NCBI RefSeq assembly: GCF_002960625.1
Contig: NZ_POJH01000016.1
Span: 1-64,000, forward strand
Source: Streptococcus suis
GTDB taxonomy: Bacteria > Bacillota > Bacilli > Lactobacillales > Streptococcaceae
Length of the DNA stretch: 64,000 bases
Direction: 5' to 3'
The notes below the pieces were generated by a model that made no database searches, was not told the origin of the DNA, and saw only the letters and a list, made by a program, of their open reading frames with translations. The position numbers were made by a program, and so were the translations under genes. Of the stretch, positions 1 through 8,144 are shown piece by piece (position 1 is the stretch's first letter; each line of letters starts with the position of its first letter).

Positions 1-58
1 TGAAACTTTTTTTCATTTCTTTTTTGTGTTGTGCCACTTCAGATTTGACAACTCAATT

Positions 59-87
59 ATTCTATCATCTTCATTTGACCTTGTCAA
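59..87 (-). promoter_or_regulatory. strong sigma-A promoter P2, probably of an rRNA operon left of the window
   Basis: On the minus strand TTGACA (82-87) and TAGAAT (59-64) are separated by exactly 17 bp. No gene lies between it and the left edge, so the product is outside. An almost identical promoter lies 87 bp upstream. Tandem near-consensus promoters are typical of rRNA operons; that target is inferred. Confidence 0.7.
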
Positions 88-145
88 CTACTTTTTGAAA
101 CTTTTTTTCAAACGGTTAACAGGTTCTCTAAAAGACAACTCAGTT

Positions 146-174
146 ATTCTATCATCTTCATTTCCTGTTGTCAA
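146..174 (-). promoter_or_regulatory. strong sigma-A promoter P1, upstream twin of P2
   Basis: Minus strand TTGACA (169-174), 17-bp spacer, TAGAAT (146-151). The spacer end, -10 box and the following bases (AAATGAAGATGATAGAAT then AA[C/T]TGAGTTGTC) are the same as in P2, so the two arose by duplication. It lies just downstream of the hpf terminator and fires away from hpf. Confidence 0.7.
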
Positions 175-199
175 CTCTTTTTGTAGATTTTTTGGTAAC

Positions 200-225
200 G
201 AAAAACAGCTACAGGTGTAGCTGTT
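200..225 (-). terminator. intrinsic terminator after hpf
   Basis: On the minus strand AACAGCTAC and GTAGCTGTT pair in a 9-bp stem with a 4-base loop followed by TTTTC. It separates hpf from the twin promoters. Confidence 0.75.
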
Positions 226-233
226 CAGTATGC

Positions 234-776
234 TTATTGGCGAACTTCTAAAAGTCCCAGATCTCCGTCCTCACGTTTATATAGGACATTGGTTGTTCCG
301 TCGTTGGCATCAGTATAGATAAAGAAGTCATGTCCTAGCAATTCTAATTGAAGGATAGCTTCTTCCATATCCATTGGTTTCAAGTCAACTTGTTTGGTAC
401 GAACAACTTTTACTTCTTCTTCAACTTGTTCTACAAGTTCATCAGTAAAGACTTGGCCTGTGGCAACTTTTTGACGGTGTTTTCTTTCAATCTTAGTTTT
501 ATTACGGCGAATTTGACGTTCAATCTTATCCACTACAAGGTCGATAGAGCCATACATTTCTTGTGAAATATCTTCTGCACGCAGAGTAACAGTTCCTACT
601 GGAATCGTCACTTCCACTTTGGCACGTTTATCACGGTAAACTTTTAGATTGACCTTCGCATTCAACTCTTGGTCCTCATTGAAGTATTTCTCAATCTTTG
701 CCACTTTCTCTTCTACATAAGTACGAAGTGCTTCTGTAACTTCAAGGTTTTCTCCACGAATACTGAATTTAATCAT
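234..776 (-). CDS. hpf: ribosome hibernation promoting factor, long form
   Basis: 180 residues starting MIKFSIRGEN, chosen because GAAAGAGG lies 7 bases before this ATG; an in-frame start 12 codons earlier has no such site. The N-terminal part (about 1-105) is the S30AE/YfiA domain that binds the decoding centre of the 30S subunit. The C-terminal part (about 120-178, with DLKPMDMEEAILQLELLGHDFF) is the dimerisation domain found only in long HPF, which pairs two 70S ribosomes into inactive 100S particles in stationary phase. It is a single-gene unit with its own promoter and terminator, downstream of comFC as in other streptococci. No oddities seen. Confidence 0.95.
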   Translation of the reverse strand: MIKFSIRGENLEVTEALRTYVEEKVAKIEKYFNEDQELNAKVNLKVYRDKRAKVEVTIPVGTVTLRAEDISQEMYGSIDLVVDKIERQIRRNKTKIERKHRQKVATGQVFTDELVEQVEEEVKVVRTKQVDLKPMDMEEAILQLELLGHDFFIYTDANDGTTNVLYKREDGDLGLLEVRQ

Positions 777-816
777 ATTAGTACCTCTTTCTTGGCTTTC
801 GCCTTTCTTCACTATT

Positions 817-844
817 ATTATATCACATTATAAGAATATTGCAA
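817..844 (-). promoter_or_regulatory. hpf promoter
   Basis: Minus strand TTGCAA (839-844), 16-bp spacer, TATAAT (817-822), about 40 bases upstream of the chosen hpf start codon. Confidence 0.55.
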
Positions 845-852
845 CCGTTTTC

Positions 853-1518
853 TTACCTTGCAAGTGAAAATGTTTTGATTTCTTTCTGACTTGTTTTCAT
901 GAAAAGCCTTGTGGCAAGCTGGATTGTAGCCCCTGTTGTGTAAATATCATCAACTAATAAAATTTTTTCTGGCAGATTTTTTTCTTCTAATAAGAAAAAT
1001 GTTTGTTCTGTTTCTAACCTCTCTTCTCGACTTTTCGAAGATTGTTTTTGGCTATCTCGTTTGCCCAGTAATTCTCGATAAGGAATCTTAGCAGCTTCTA
1101 ATAAACCAGTCACCTGGTTAAAACCTCGTTCTTCCAATCGTTCTTGACTGAGTGGAATGGGAACGATGGTGTAATCGGAAAAATCTGCTAGTGCTTTTTT
1201 GAGTTCTGATGCAAAGATTTTTCTGAGAATATAGTCGCCTTGAAATTTGTATCGGCTAAAGTATGCTGCCATGGCTTCATTGTACTGAAAAATGGCCGTG
1301 TGGGAAACTGATTTTCCTTGGCTTAGCCAGTAGCGACAATCCTTGCAGCTGCCTTCTTCTCCGCTTTTAAAACAATGCGGACAGTGGTGCTCTGCTATTT
1401 TTTCAAAAGTAACAAGACAAGCATGACAAACTCCTGACTGGGGCTTACCAAAGAAAATAAGTTCAGAGAAGGTTTGTCTGGTTTTCAAGTTTTGATCACA
1501 TAGTAAGCAATTAGACAT
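853..1518 (-). CDS. comFC: ComFC, late competence phosphoribosyltransferase-like protein
   Basis: 221 residues. The N-terminal third carries cysteine pairs of zinc-ribbon type (CLLC, CHAC, CPHC, CKDC). The C-terminal part has the PRPP-binding signature ILLVDDIYTTGAT (about residues 185-197) of type I phosphoribosyltransferases. ComFC is a cytoplasmic late-competence protein needed for efficient transformation and acts with ComFA, DprA or other ssDNA-handling proteins. Its start overlaps the end of comFA by 8 bp and its ribosome binding site (AAGGAGG) lies within comFA, so the two are translationally coupled. Expression should follow the competence promoter before comFA. Confidence 0.93.
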   Translation of the reverse strand: MSNCLLCDQNLKTRQTFSELIFFGKPQSGVCHACLVTFEKIAEHHCPHCFKSGEEGSCKDCRYWLSQGKSVSHTAIFQYNEAMAAYFSRYKFQGDYILRKIFASELKKALADFSDYTIVPIPLSQERLEERGFNQVTGLLEAAKIPYRELLGKRDSQKQSSKSREERLETEQTFFLLEEKNLPEKILLVDDIYTTGATIQLATRLFMKTSQKEIKTFSLAR

Positions 1519-2803
1519 AGCCGGCCTCCTTGTTCATTTGTTTGATCTCAGCAATGGCCTTTTCAATGGAACGGGTAGACCCCTCGTGGAAAAACTGGAG
1601 TAGGCCAGTCGGACGATCCATACTCCTGCCGACTCGACCTGCAATCTGCACAAGACTGGATGAGGTGTAGAGGTAATGATTAGCTTGGACAACGATGACA
1701 TCAACACCAGGGAAGGTTACCCCACGTTCTAGAATGGTGGTAGAAATTAGGATTGTAACGTCTTTATTGCGAAAGCCTTCTACTATTTCAAGACGATTTT
1801 CAGTTTGACTGGATACAAAGCCAATTGTTTCATCTGGAAATGTTTTTTCCATTATCTTAGCAAAATCTTGACCTTTGGAAATTTCTGGTACAAAAATGAG
1901 CAAGGGAAAGCCTGATTTTCTCTGTTCTTGGATCGCCTTCGTAAGTTTGGGGACCAGTTTATTTTGCTTTAGGTTGGCATCAAACTTGGAAAACCAAACC
2001 TTTTGCGGCACAACAAGTGGATTTCCATGAAAACGTCTGGGTAGGCTGAGGCGTTTTAGTTTGCCTGTTTTGACTTTTTTATCCAATTCATCTGTTGATG
2101 TTGCTGTCAAAAATACTTGAACACCGTCTTCCTTGGCCGCATTATCTGCCGCTCGATAAAGCATGGGGTTGTCTGCGTAGGGGAAGGCGTCTACTTCATC
2201 AATCAAAACCAAATCAAAGGCCTGATAAAATTTTAACAACTGATGTGTCGTTGCAACAACGAGAGGCGTTCGGAAATAGGGTTCGGACTCTCCGTGTAAG
2301 AGACTAATGGGGACTGAAAAGTCATTTTGCAGTCGCTTATAGAGTTCGATGCAGACATCAATTCGTGGACTGGCCAGACAGACTGCCCCACCTTTGTCAA
2401 TCACAGAAGCAACTGTATGATAAATCATCTCTGTTTTTCCTGCTCCTGTTACAGCATGAACCAAGGTCGCCTGTCTTTGCTCAACATTTGCTAGCAAACC
2501 GTCAGAAATCCCTTGTTGCCAGTCCGTTAATTTGCCTCTCCATGTTAAGCAAGAATTTACAGGGAAGTCTTTCTGTGGAAAATGATAGAGTTCTTCATCT
2601 GACCGTACTCTGCCTAGAAGCAAACAGGATCGACAGTAGTAGGCATCGTTTGGCAATTTGTTTTCTTCTTCGAAAGTTGTACCACAGCGAAAGCAGGCAT
2701 TCTTGTCTGTGACACTGGATAGCTTCTCTGCTTTTTCTCGCTCTGCTGGGGTCAATTGATATTTGGTAAATAGTCTTCCATAATAATGTTCTAATTCTTT
2801 CAT
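1511..2803 (-). CDS. comFA: ComFA, late competence DNA-translocating helicase
   Basis: 430 residues from the ATG at 2803; a GTG codon directly before it is an alternative. DEAD-box type ATPase that drives incoming single-stranded DNA across the membrane during transformation. A four-cysteine zinc finger (CFRC then YYCRSC, about 38-60) precedes Walker A VTGAGKTE, the DEVD box (LIDEVDAFP) and the C-terminal helicase motif QIAGRVGR. First gene of a comFA-comFC operon. A cin-box-like element lies only 8 bp from the start and there is no Shine-Dalgarno sequence, so the mRNA may be leaderless. The divergent yigZ gene starts 57 bp away. Confidence 0.94.
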   Translation of the reverse strand: MKELEHYYGRLFTKYQLTPAEREKAEKLSSVTDKNACFRCGTTFEEENKLPNDAYYCRSCLLLGRVRSDEELYHFPQKDFPVNSCLTWRGKLTDWQQGISDGLLANVEQRQATLVHAVTGAGKTEMIYHTVASVIDKGGAVCLASPRIDVCIELYKRLQNDFSVPISLLHGESEPYFRTPLVVATTHQLLKFYQAFDLVLIDEVDAFPYADNPMLYRAADNAAKEDGVQVFLTATSTDELDKKVKTGKLKRLSLPRRFHGNPLVVPQKVWFSKFDANLKQNKLVPKLTKAIQEQRKSGFPLLIFVPEISKGQDFAKIMEKTFPDETIGFVSSQTENRLEIVEGFRNKDVTILISTTILERGVTFPGVDVIVVQANHYLYTSSSLVQIAGRVGRSMDRPTGLLQFFHEGSTRSIEKAIAEIKQMNKEAGYV

Positions 2804-2811
2804 CACTTATT

Positions 2812-2819
2812 TATTCGGA
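2812..2819 (-). promoter_or_regulatory. cin-box (com-box) for SigX/ComX-dependent comFA transcription
   Basis: TCCGAATA on the minus strand matches seven of eight bases of the streptococcal com-box TACGAATA, which replaces the -10 region in late competence promoters. It is 5 bp from the GTG and 8 bp from the ATG of comFA. Confidence 0.65.
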
Positions 2820-2824
2820 ATTTC

Positions 2825-2853
2825 TTGTCAGTTTTGAAAAAAATTAGTACAAT
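2825..2853 (+). promoter_or_regulatory. yigZ promoter, -10 box ending 6 nt before the start codon
   Basis: TTGTCA (2825-2830), 17-bp spacer, TACAAT (2848-2853). The expected transcription start coincides with the A of the yigZ ATG (2860). Confidence 0.65.
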
Positions 2854-2859
2854 TTGCTT

Positions 2860-3492
2860 ATGAAAGAATTTAAGACGATTAAAGAAGACGGTATTGTTGA
2901 AGAAGAAATTAAGAAATCTCGTTTTATCTGTTTTATGAAGCGAGTAACTAGTGAGGAAGAGGCTCGCGACTTTATCAACAAGATCAAAAAAGAACATTAC
3001 AAGGCCACCCATAACTGCTCTGCCTTTGTCCTTGGAAAAAATATGGAAATCAAGCGTTCCTCAGATGACGGGGAACCTTCAGGAACTGCTGGCGTCCCCA
3101 TGCTAACTGTTTTAGAAAATCACGAGCTGACCAATGTCGCAACGGTGGTTACTCGCTATTTTGGTGGTATCAAGTTAGGTGCTGGCGGTCTAATCCGTGC
3201 CTACGCTGGTGCAGTTGCTAGTGCTGTCAAAGAAGTTGGGGTTGTGGAAGTCAAGGAACAGGAAGGAATTTCCATCACCATGTCCTATGCTCAGTACCAA
3301 GAATTTGCCAATTGGCGTGCGGAGCGAGGTCTGGAAGAGTTTGATACCCAATTCACGACCGAGGTGTCAACCATGATTTTTGTGGATAAGGAACATTTGG
3401 AAGAAACTTTGGCTAGCCTGACGGAGTTTTACCATGGAAAAGTTCAGGCGGAAAAGACCGATAGCCGTATCGTTGAGGTGCCTGTCCATTAA
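2860..3492 (+). CDS. YigZ/IMPACT family protein
   Basis: 210 residues beginning [11 protein letters not shown]. The N-terminal half is the UPF0029/IMPACT domain, with the family motif [15 protein letters not shown] around residues 68-82 and [13 protein letters not shown] about 30 residues on; the C-terminal part is the small ferredoxin-like YigZ domain (DUF1949). Bacterial members are linked to translation or RNA but have no agreed reaction. Divergent from comFA, as in other streptococci. There is no ribosome binding site before the ATG, and the promoter places the start of transcription on the ATG, so it is probably translated from a leaderless message. Upstream in-frame TTG is unlikely. Confidence 0.9.
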   Translation: MKEFKTIKEDGIVEEEIKKSRFICFMKRVTSEEEARDFINKIKKEHYKATHNCSAFVLGKNMEIKRSSDDGEPSGTAGVPMLTVLENHELTNVATVVTRYFGGIKLGAGGLIRAYAGAVASAVKEVGVVEVKEQEGISITMSYAQYQEFANWRAERGLEEFDTQFTTEVSTMIFVDKEHLEETLASLTEFYHGKVQAEKTDSRIVEVPVH

Positions 3493-3521
3493 AAAAAGAC
3501 TATCACTTAGATAGTTTTTTT
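3491..3521. terminator. terminator between yigZ and cysK
   Basis: ACTATC/GATAGT stem with a 5-base loop, flanked by A and T runs; it can work in both directions but serves yigZ on the plus strand. Confidence 0.7.
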
Positions 3522-3581
3522 ATATTATACTTTTTAGCTATTCTACTATATACTAGTGGTAACATGATTTGGAGGTGCCTT

Positions 3582-4514
3582 ATGGCTATTTATCAAAATA
3601 TTACGCAATTAGTTGGAAAAACTCCGATTATCAAGCTTAACAATATTGTTCCTGAGGGAGCAGCGGATGTCTATGTTAAGTTAGAAGCCTTTAACCCAGG
3701 TTCTTCTGTCAAAGACCGTATCGCCTTGGCTATGATCGAAGATGCTGAAAAGGCTGGTACTATCAAGCCTGGCGACACTATCGTTGAGCCGACAAGTGGA
3801 AATACTGGTATCGGACTTGCTTGGGTCGGTGCAGCTAAGGGCTACAAGGTGATTATCGTTATGCCTGAAACCATGAGTATTGAGCGTCGTAAGATCATTC
3901 AGGCTTATGGTGCTGAGCTTGTCTTGACACCTGGTAGTGAAGGTATGAAGGGTGCCATTGCCAAGGCAAAAGAAATTGCCGAAGAGAAAAATGGCTGGGT
4001 GCCATTCCAGTTTGCCAATCCATCCAACCCAAAAGTTCATGAAGATACAACAGGACAGGAAATTTTGGAAGACTTTGGTGCAACTGGTCTGGATGCCTTT
4101 GTATCAGGTGTCGGTACAGGTGGTACCGTATCAGGTGTTTCACATGTATTGAAAGCGGCTAACCCAAACATTGCCATCTATGCCGTAGAAGCTGACGAGT
4201 CCGCTGTGCTGTCTGGTGAAGCTCCTGGACCTCACAAAATCCAAGGAATTTCAGCTGGTTTCATCCCTGATACACTCGATACGGCAGCCTACGACGGTAT
4301 TATCCGTGTCAAATCTGATGATGCTTTGGCTACTGGCCGTGCAATTGGTGGACAGGAAGGTTTCCTAGTTGGGATTTCATCTGGTGCAGCTATCCACGCA
4401 GCTATCGAAATTGCGAAAGAATTGGGTGCTGGTAAAAAAGTATTGGCTATCTTGGCAGATAACGGGGAACGTTACTTGTCTACTGCCCTCTACGAATTTG
4501 ATATAGTCGTTTAG
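3582..4514 (+). CDS. cysK: cysteine synthase A (O-acetylserine sulfhydrylase)
   Basis: 310 residues from the ATG preceded by TTGGAGG. PLP enzyme making cysteine from O-acetylserine and sulfide. The PLP lysine is in [12 protein letters not shown] (about residues 36-47), the substrate loop is [11 protein letters not shown] and the phosphate-binding loop GVGTGGT. All catalytic motifs are present. The final codons (IVV and the stop) lie inside a RUP-like repeat that begins at 4502, so the natural C-terminus near LYEF has probably been altered by insertion; the change is only a few residues and unlikely to affect catalysis. Stands alone between two intergenic hairpin regions. Confidence 0.95.
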   Translation: MAIYQNITQLVGKTPIIKLNNIVPEGAADVYVKLEAFNPGSSVKDRIALAMIEDAEKAGTIKPGDTIVEPTSGNTGIGLAWVGAAKGYKVIIVMPETMSIERRKIIQAYGAELVLTPGSEGMKGAIAKAKEIAEEKNGWVPFQFANPSNPKVHEDTTGQEILEDFGATGLDAFVSGVGTGGTVSGVSHVLKAANPNIAIYAVEADESAVLSGEAPGPHKIQGISAGFIPDTLDTAAYDGIIRVKSDDALATGRAIGGQEGFLVGISSGAAIHAAIEIAKELGAGKKVLAILADNGERYLSTALYEFDIVV

Positions 4515-4665
4515 TTTGCTTTTAGTACAAGGCAACGAGCTGCAGGTTGCTTATACAGTCTAATGGCTGTATAAGGTTGGAAATAGCACTTGCGGAGCAA
4601 GTCACCCCTACAGAGTACGGCAAAGCGAGTTAACGAAGTAATCAAAGATAAACTAAATGGCTATA
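4502..4665. repeat. RUP-like miniature inverted-repeat element, copy A
   Basis: 164 bp bounded by imperfect inverted ends (TATAGTCGTTTAGTTTGCTT and the complement of AAAGATAAACTAAATGGCTATA; 17 of 22 positions pair). The inner part shares GGCAACGAGCTG, GTACGGCAAAGCGAGTTAACG and AAAGATAAACTAAATG with copy B at 47427. Copy A has about 60 extra bases including two hairpins (CTTATACAG/CTGTATAAG and CTTGC/GCAAG). The element starts inside cysK and provides its stop codon. Confidence 0.75.
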
Positions 4666-4670
4666 ACTAG

Positions 4671-4705
4671 AAAAAAGAAGGTTGGGAGTTCTTCCCTAAA
4701 CCTTC
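4671..4705 (-). terminator. terminator after cvfD
   Basis: Minus-strand stem GAAGGTT/AACCTTC with inner GGGA/TCCC pairing, followed by TTTTTTCT. The left arm includes the last codons of cvfD. Confidence 0.7.
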
Positions 4706-5067
4706 TTTTCTTTTTGTTCTTTGAGGTATTCTTTAGCTTCCTGGATCCATCTCGGAAGACTTTTAGCCAACGGACTAAAGCCGATTTTATTTCGTTCATT
4801 GGTAAATCTGTGGTGTCGAGGAATTTTTTGCTGTTCTTCTTCAAGCGTTCGGATAGATAGGCTGGCTTTTTCTGTGTATTCATCAAAATCAACCACCTGT
4901 ACCAAGACCTCTTGACCAATCTTGACATGGTCGTAGATGTTATCCACAAAACCTGTCTTGATTTCGGAAATATGGATCAAACCTGTCGTGCCATTTTCTA
5001 AATCTACAAAGGCTCCGTAGGGTTGAATTCCCGATACCGTTCCTTTGATCTTATCACCAATCCTCAT
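4696..5067 (-). CDS. cvfD: S1-domain RNA-binding regulator (CvfD/YugI type)
   Basis: 123 residues starting MRIGDKIKG; the ATG at 5067 follows GAGGATTAAG and is preferred to an ATG nine codons upstream inside the previous gene. A single S1 domain occupies residues 1-75 (GTVSGIQPYGAFVDL, GLIHISEI), followed by a basic tail rich in lysine. Proteins of this size in Gram-positives (YugI/GSP13, CvfD) bind RNA or ribosomes, and pneumococcal CvfD affects virulence, cold growth and Zn uptake. Its start lies next to the stop of the HAD/cyclophilin gene, so the two are co-transcribed. The exact RNA targets cannot be read from sequence. Confidence 0.85.
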   Translation of the reverse strand: MRIGDKIKGTVSGIQPYGAFVDLENGTTGLIHISEIKTGFVDNIYDHVKIGQEVLVQVVDFDEYTEKASLSIRTLEEEQQKIPRHHRFTNERNKIGFSPLAKSLPRWIQEAKEYLKEQKEKKV

Positions 5068-5068
5068 C

Positions 5069-6469
5069 TTAATCCTCAATTTCGATGGTTTCAATCACCA
5101 CATCTTCAAGTGGGCGGTCTGCTGAATCTGTATCAACCTCAGCTATTGCATCAAGTACTGCAAATGATGCCTCATCTACCAAATGACCGAATACGGTATG
5201 ACGTTGGTCTAAATGTGGAGTCCCCCCATTTTCAACATAGGCAGCTGCAATTTCTTTTGGCCAGCCTCCACGCTCTAATTCTTTGGCATTGTAGGGGAAG
5301 TTTTGATTTTGAACGATAAAGAACTGGCTTCCATTGGTGTTCGGTCCTGCATTGGCCATAGACAAGGCGCCACGAAGATTGAAGGCTTCCATTGAAAACT
5401 CATCTTCAAATGAAGCGCCATAAATGGACTCACCACCCATACCTGTACCAGTTGGGTCACCACCTTGAATCATGAAATCCTTGATAATACGGTGGAAAAT
5501 AATGCCGTCATAATAACCATCCTTAGACAGAGCGATAAAGTTAGCGACTGTCTTCGGAGCAATTTCTGGGAAGAGTTTTAGGGTTAACTCACCATGATTG
5601 GTCTTAATACGAGCTACCGGTCCTTCAAATTTCTCCAGATCTAGTTGCGGGAAGTATTTTTCTTTTTCTACCAAACCTAATTTCTCCAAGGCATCAAAAA
5701 TGCCATCTTCTTCTACTTTTTTTGTAATATAATCTGCACGCTTTTGCAGTTCTGGATGGGAATGCCCCATAGCAATGCTAATACCTGCATAGTCAAATAA
5801 TTCAATGTCATTTAGTCCATCACCAAAAACAAGGACATTTTCAGGTTTCAAACCAAGTTTTTCAACTACTTTAGCCACACCAGCAGCCTTGGAGGAGTCT
5901 TTTAGGACAATATCCGATGAGATAGCATCCCAACGAACCGTACGTAAGTCTGCCTGCAAGTCTTCTGGTAATTCAACTTCCTGTCCATCCTTCTCAAAGG
6001 TCAACATCTGATAAATGGCATTGTCCTTATAAAATTCTGGGTCTGTTTCCAGGCCTTCGTAAATTAAATCAATCACCTGACTAATTCGTTCTGTACGAGC
6101 AGACAAGGTGCCTTTTTGGCTACCCAGTAAACCATATTCAATACCAACTTCCTTGGTCCAGGCAATCACTTTTTCTACTAGGTCCTGAGGAAGCGGTTGG
6201 TGATGAACAAGCTTTCCTTTGGCATCTTCAACATAGGAACCGTTAATCATAGCAAAGAAATCTGGCTGGAGGGCCTTAATTTCTGGCACCAAACCATAGG
6301 GTGTCCGACCAGATGCTATTCCGGTTAAAATCCCCTTTTCTTTCAAGGATTTAAAAACTTGTTGAATAGAATCAGGAATATAACCCGTATTTTTGACACG
6401 CAAGGTATCATCAATATCGAAAAAGACAATCTTTACTTTCTTTGCTTTGTATTTTAATTTTGCATCCAC
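5069..6469 (-). CDS. fused Cof-type HAD hydrolase and cyclophilin peptidyl-prolyl isomerase
   Basis: 466 residues from a GTG start. Residues 1-270 form a HAD-IIB (Cof) phosphatase: motif I FFDIDDTL, then ASGRTP and motif [12 protein letters not shown]. Residues about 285-466 form a cyclophilin: [19 protein letters not shown], then NGSQFFIV and GHLV. The fusion has one continuous reading frame and is known across streptococci. The HAD part probably removes phosphate from a small metabolite; the cyclophilin catalyses proline isomerisation in proteins. No signal peptide, so cytoplasmic. Why the two are joined is unknown. Followed directly by cvfD. Confidence 0.93.
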   Translation of the reverse strand: MDAKLKYKAKKVKIVFFDIDDTLRVKNTGYIPDSIQQVFKSLKEKGILTGIASGRTPYGLVPEIKALQPDFFAMINGSYVEDAKGKLVHHQPLPQDLVEKVIAWTKEVGIEYGLLGSQKGTLSARTERISQVIDLIYEGLETDPEFYKDNAIYQMLTFEKDGQEVELPEDLQADLRTVRWDAISSDIVLKDSSKAAGVAKVVEKLGLKPENVLVFGDGLNDIELFDYAGISIAMGHSHPELQKRADYITKKVEEDGIFDALEKLGLVEKEKYFPQLDLEKFEGPVARIKTNHGELTLKLFPEIAPKTVANFIALSKDGYYDGIIFHRIIKDFMIQGGDPTGTGMGGESIYGASFEDEFSMEAFNLRGALSMANAGPNTNGSQFFIVQNQNFPYNAKELERGGWPKEIAAAYVENGGTPHLDQRHTVFGHLVDEASFAVLDAIAEVDTDSADRPLEDVVIETIEIED

Positions 6470-6514
6470 TATATCGACACCCTTTCTAGAAACGAACTTG
6501 TTCCCATTATACCA

Positions 6515-7156
6515 TTATTCTTCCTCTTGTGCTACCAGGCCATGTTGAAAAGCGTAGACAACCGCTTGGGTCCTATCGCTGACAGCCAGTTTAGATAGGA
6601 TATTTGAAACGTGGGTTTTAACTGTTTTTAAGGAAATAAAGGACTCATCCGCAATTCGTTGGTTGTCATATCCCTTGGCTAATAGGGTTAATATTTCACG
6701 TTCACGGGCTGTCAAATCATCATGCAAGTCTGGGTGGCGTTTATGGTGTTCTACTTTTTTCTCCACTTCGGTTTCAATGGCAAATTCCCCACGCGCCACC
6801 TTGCGAATGGCTGTTAAAATCTCATCAGCACTAGAGGTTTTTAACATATATCCTTTAGCACCTGCTTCTAGAACTGGATAAATTTTCTCATTGTCAAGGT
6901 AGGAAGTCAAAATGACAATCTGTGCTTGAGGCCATTCCTTAAGAAGAGCTAAGGTAGCTTCTACACCTGTCATCTTTGGCATAACCAAGTCCATGACCAC
7001 CACATCTGGCTTGACTTCCAGGGCTTTTCTCAGACCCTCTTCACCATCGCTAGCTTCTGCTACAACTTCCACATCTGCCTGTAAATTTAAATAACTTTTT
7101 AAACCTAGACGAACCATTTCATGATCGTCAACTAGCATCACTCGAATCGTATTCAT
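6515..7156 (-). CDS. liaR: LiaR/VraR-type response regulator
   Basis: 213 residues. Receiver domain 1-120 with phosphoacceptor aspartate in VVMDLVMPKMTG and conserved lysine in KTSSADE; C-terminal LuxR/NarL helix-turn-helix (LTAREREILTLLAKG, then LKTVKTHVSNI). It is the DNA-binding output of the LiaFSR envelope-stress system, which responds to cell wall antibiotics and peptides. The gene starts inside the 3' end of liaS (29 bp overlap), third in the liaF-liaS-liaR operon. The order F-S-R and family matches make the assignment firm; target genes are not visible here. Confidence 0.94.
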   Translation of the reverse strand: MNTIRVMLVDDHEMVRLGLKSYLNLQADVEVVAEASDGEEGLRKALEVKPDVVVMDLVMPKMTGVEATLALLKEWPQAQIVILTSYLDNEKIYPVLEAGAKGYMLKTSSADEILTAIRKVARGEFAIETEVEKKVEHHKRHPDLHDDLTAREREILTLLAKGYDNQRIADESFISLKTVKTHVSNILSKLAVSDRTQAVVYAFQHGLVAQEEE

Positions 7157-8144
7157 CTTCTTTTCCTTTCAATAATGGGATACGGATATCAATGGCAACA
7201 CCCTTATTCAAGGCTGAACGGATCTGAATGCTTCCTGCCATATCTTCCACCCGTTCCCGAATATTTTGCAAACCATAACTAAGGTCGCCGCCCTCCTCTT
7301 GCTGAAAACCAACTCCGTCATCCGTCATTTTTAGCTGTAACTCAGTTTCTTTTTGGATAAGATAAACATCCAGATGCTTGGCCTTGGCATGACGCAGGGT
7401 ATTGCTGATAATTTCCTGAGCAATTCGAAAGAGGTGTTCCTCGATCAGCTTTGGTAGCTCGTCTACTTCATGTTGAAAATGGACGATGATATTACTCTTG
7501 TCACTGACCTCTCGTAAAATGAGTTCGAAGCCTTCTACCAAGGTCTTGCTCTCTAGCTCACTTGGTCGGAGATGAAGTAGTAAAATCCGCAAATCCCTCT
7601 GGGCAGACTCAATCATATCCTTGACCAAAACCAACTGCTCCTGCAAGGTTTCCTGGGGCAGATTAGGTAAACTAGAGGACAGACCAGACAAAATCATACT
7701 GGTCGCAAACAATTCTTGGCTGACCGTATCATGCAAATCTCTGGCAATCCGTTTTCGTTCGCCCTCAACAATTTCCTCTCGCTTAACTAAATCTTGATTA
7801 TCTACCAACTGGACTTGACGGGTCAACGTCCTCACCTTGTCCGACAATTGAAGTAAGAGTTGATCATTTTCACTATCTGTTCGGATACTTTTATTTTTCA
7901 AAATAGCCTGTAACTTTGCTCGCATAACCTGAGTCGAAGCCAGACTAACCGTTTGAACCATGACCGCTAAAAAGAGAGTCAGTACGATAACTAAAAGAAT
8001 AAGAGTAAAAACAAGTTGTTCTGTAGACGTCCATAGATTAACATCTAAGAGCGAATGGTTGAGGAGGGGGAGGGTAGAAGAAATGACCACAAATACAATC
8101 AGACTGGCAAACCAAGCCAGGAGGAAATAGGTACGTTTTCTCAT
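7128..8144 (-). CDS. liaS: LiaS/VraS-type sensor histidine kinase
   Basis: 338 residues. Two N-terminal membrane helices (about 8-28 and 40-65) with almost no extracellular loop, the intramembrane-sensing type. Then a linker and HisKA_3 domain with phosphoacceptor histidine in RIARDLHDTVSQELF (about 137-151), and the ATPase domain with NTLRHA, DDGVGF and YGLQNIRERV. It phosphorylates LiaR when the membrane or lipid II cycle is disturbed; LiaF keeps it off in unstressed cells. ATG overlaps the liaF stop (ATGA), so translation is coupled. Confidence 0.94.
   Translation of the reverse strand: MRKRTYFLLAWFASLIVFVVISSTLPLLNHSLLDVNLWTSTEQLVFTLILLVIVLTLFLAVMVQTVSLASTQVMRAKLQAILKNKSIRTDSENDQLLLQLSDKVRTLTRQVQLVDNQDLVKREEIVEGERKRIARDLHDTVSQELFATSMILSGLSSSLPNLPQETLQEQLVLVKDMIESAQRDLRILLLHLRPSELESKTLVEGFELILREVSDKSNIIVHFQHEVDELPKLIEEHLFRIAQEIISNTLRHAKAKHLDVYLIQKETELQLKMTDDGVGFQQEEGGDLSYGLQNIRERVEDMAGSIQIRSALNKGVAIDIRIPLLKGKEDEYDSSDAS

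Noticed and set aside
26-220. 64-codon plus-strand ORF at the left edge
   Set aside because: It is antisense to the twin promoters and only reflects their duplication.
5069-6469. HAD/cyclophilin fusion as a novelty
   Set aside because: This fusion is already annotated in many streptococci.
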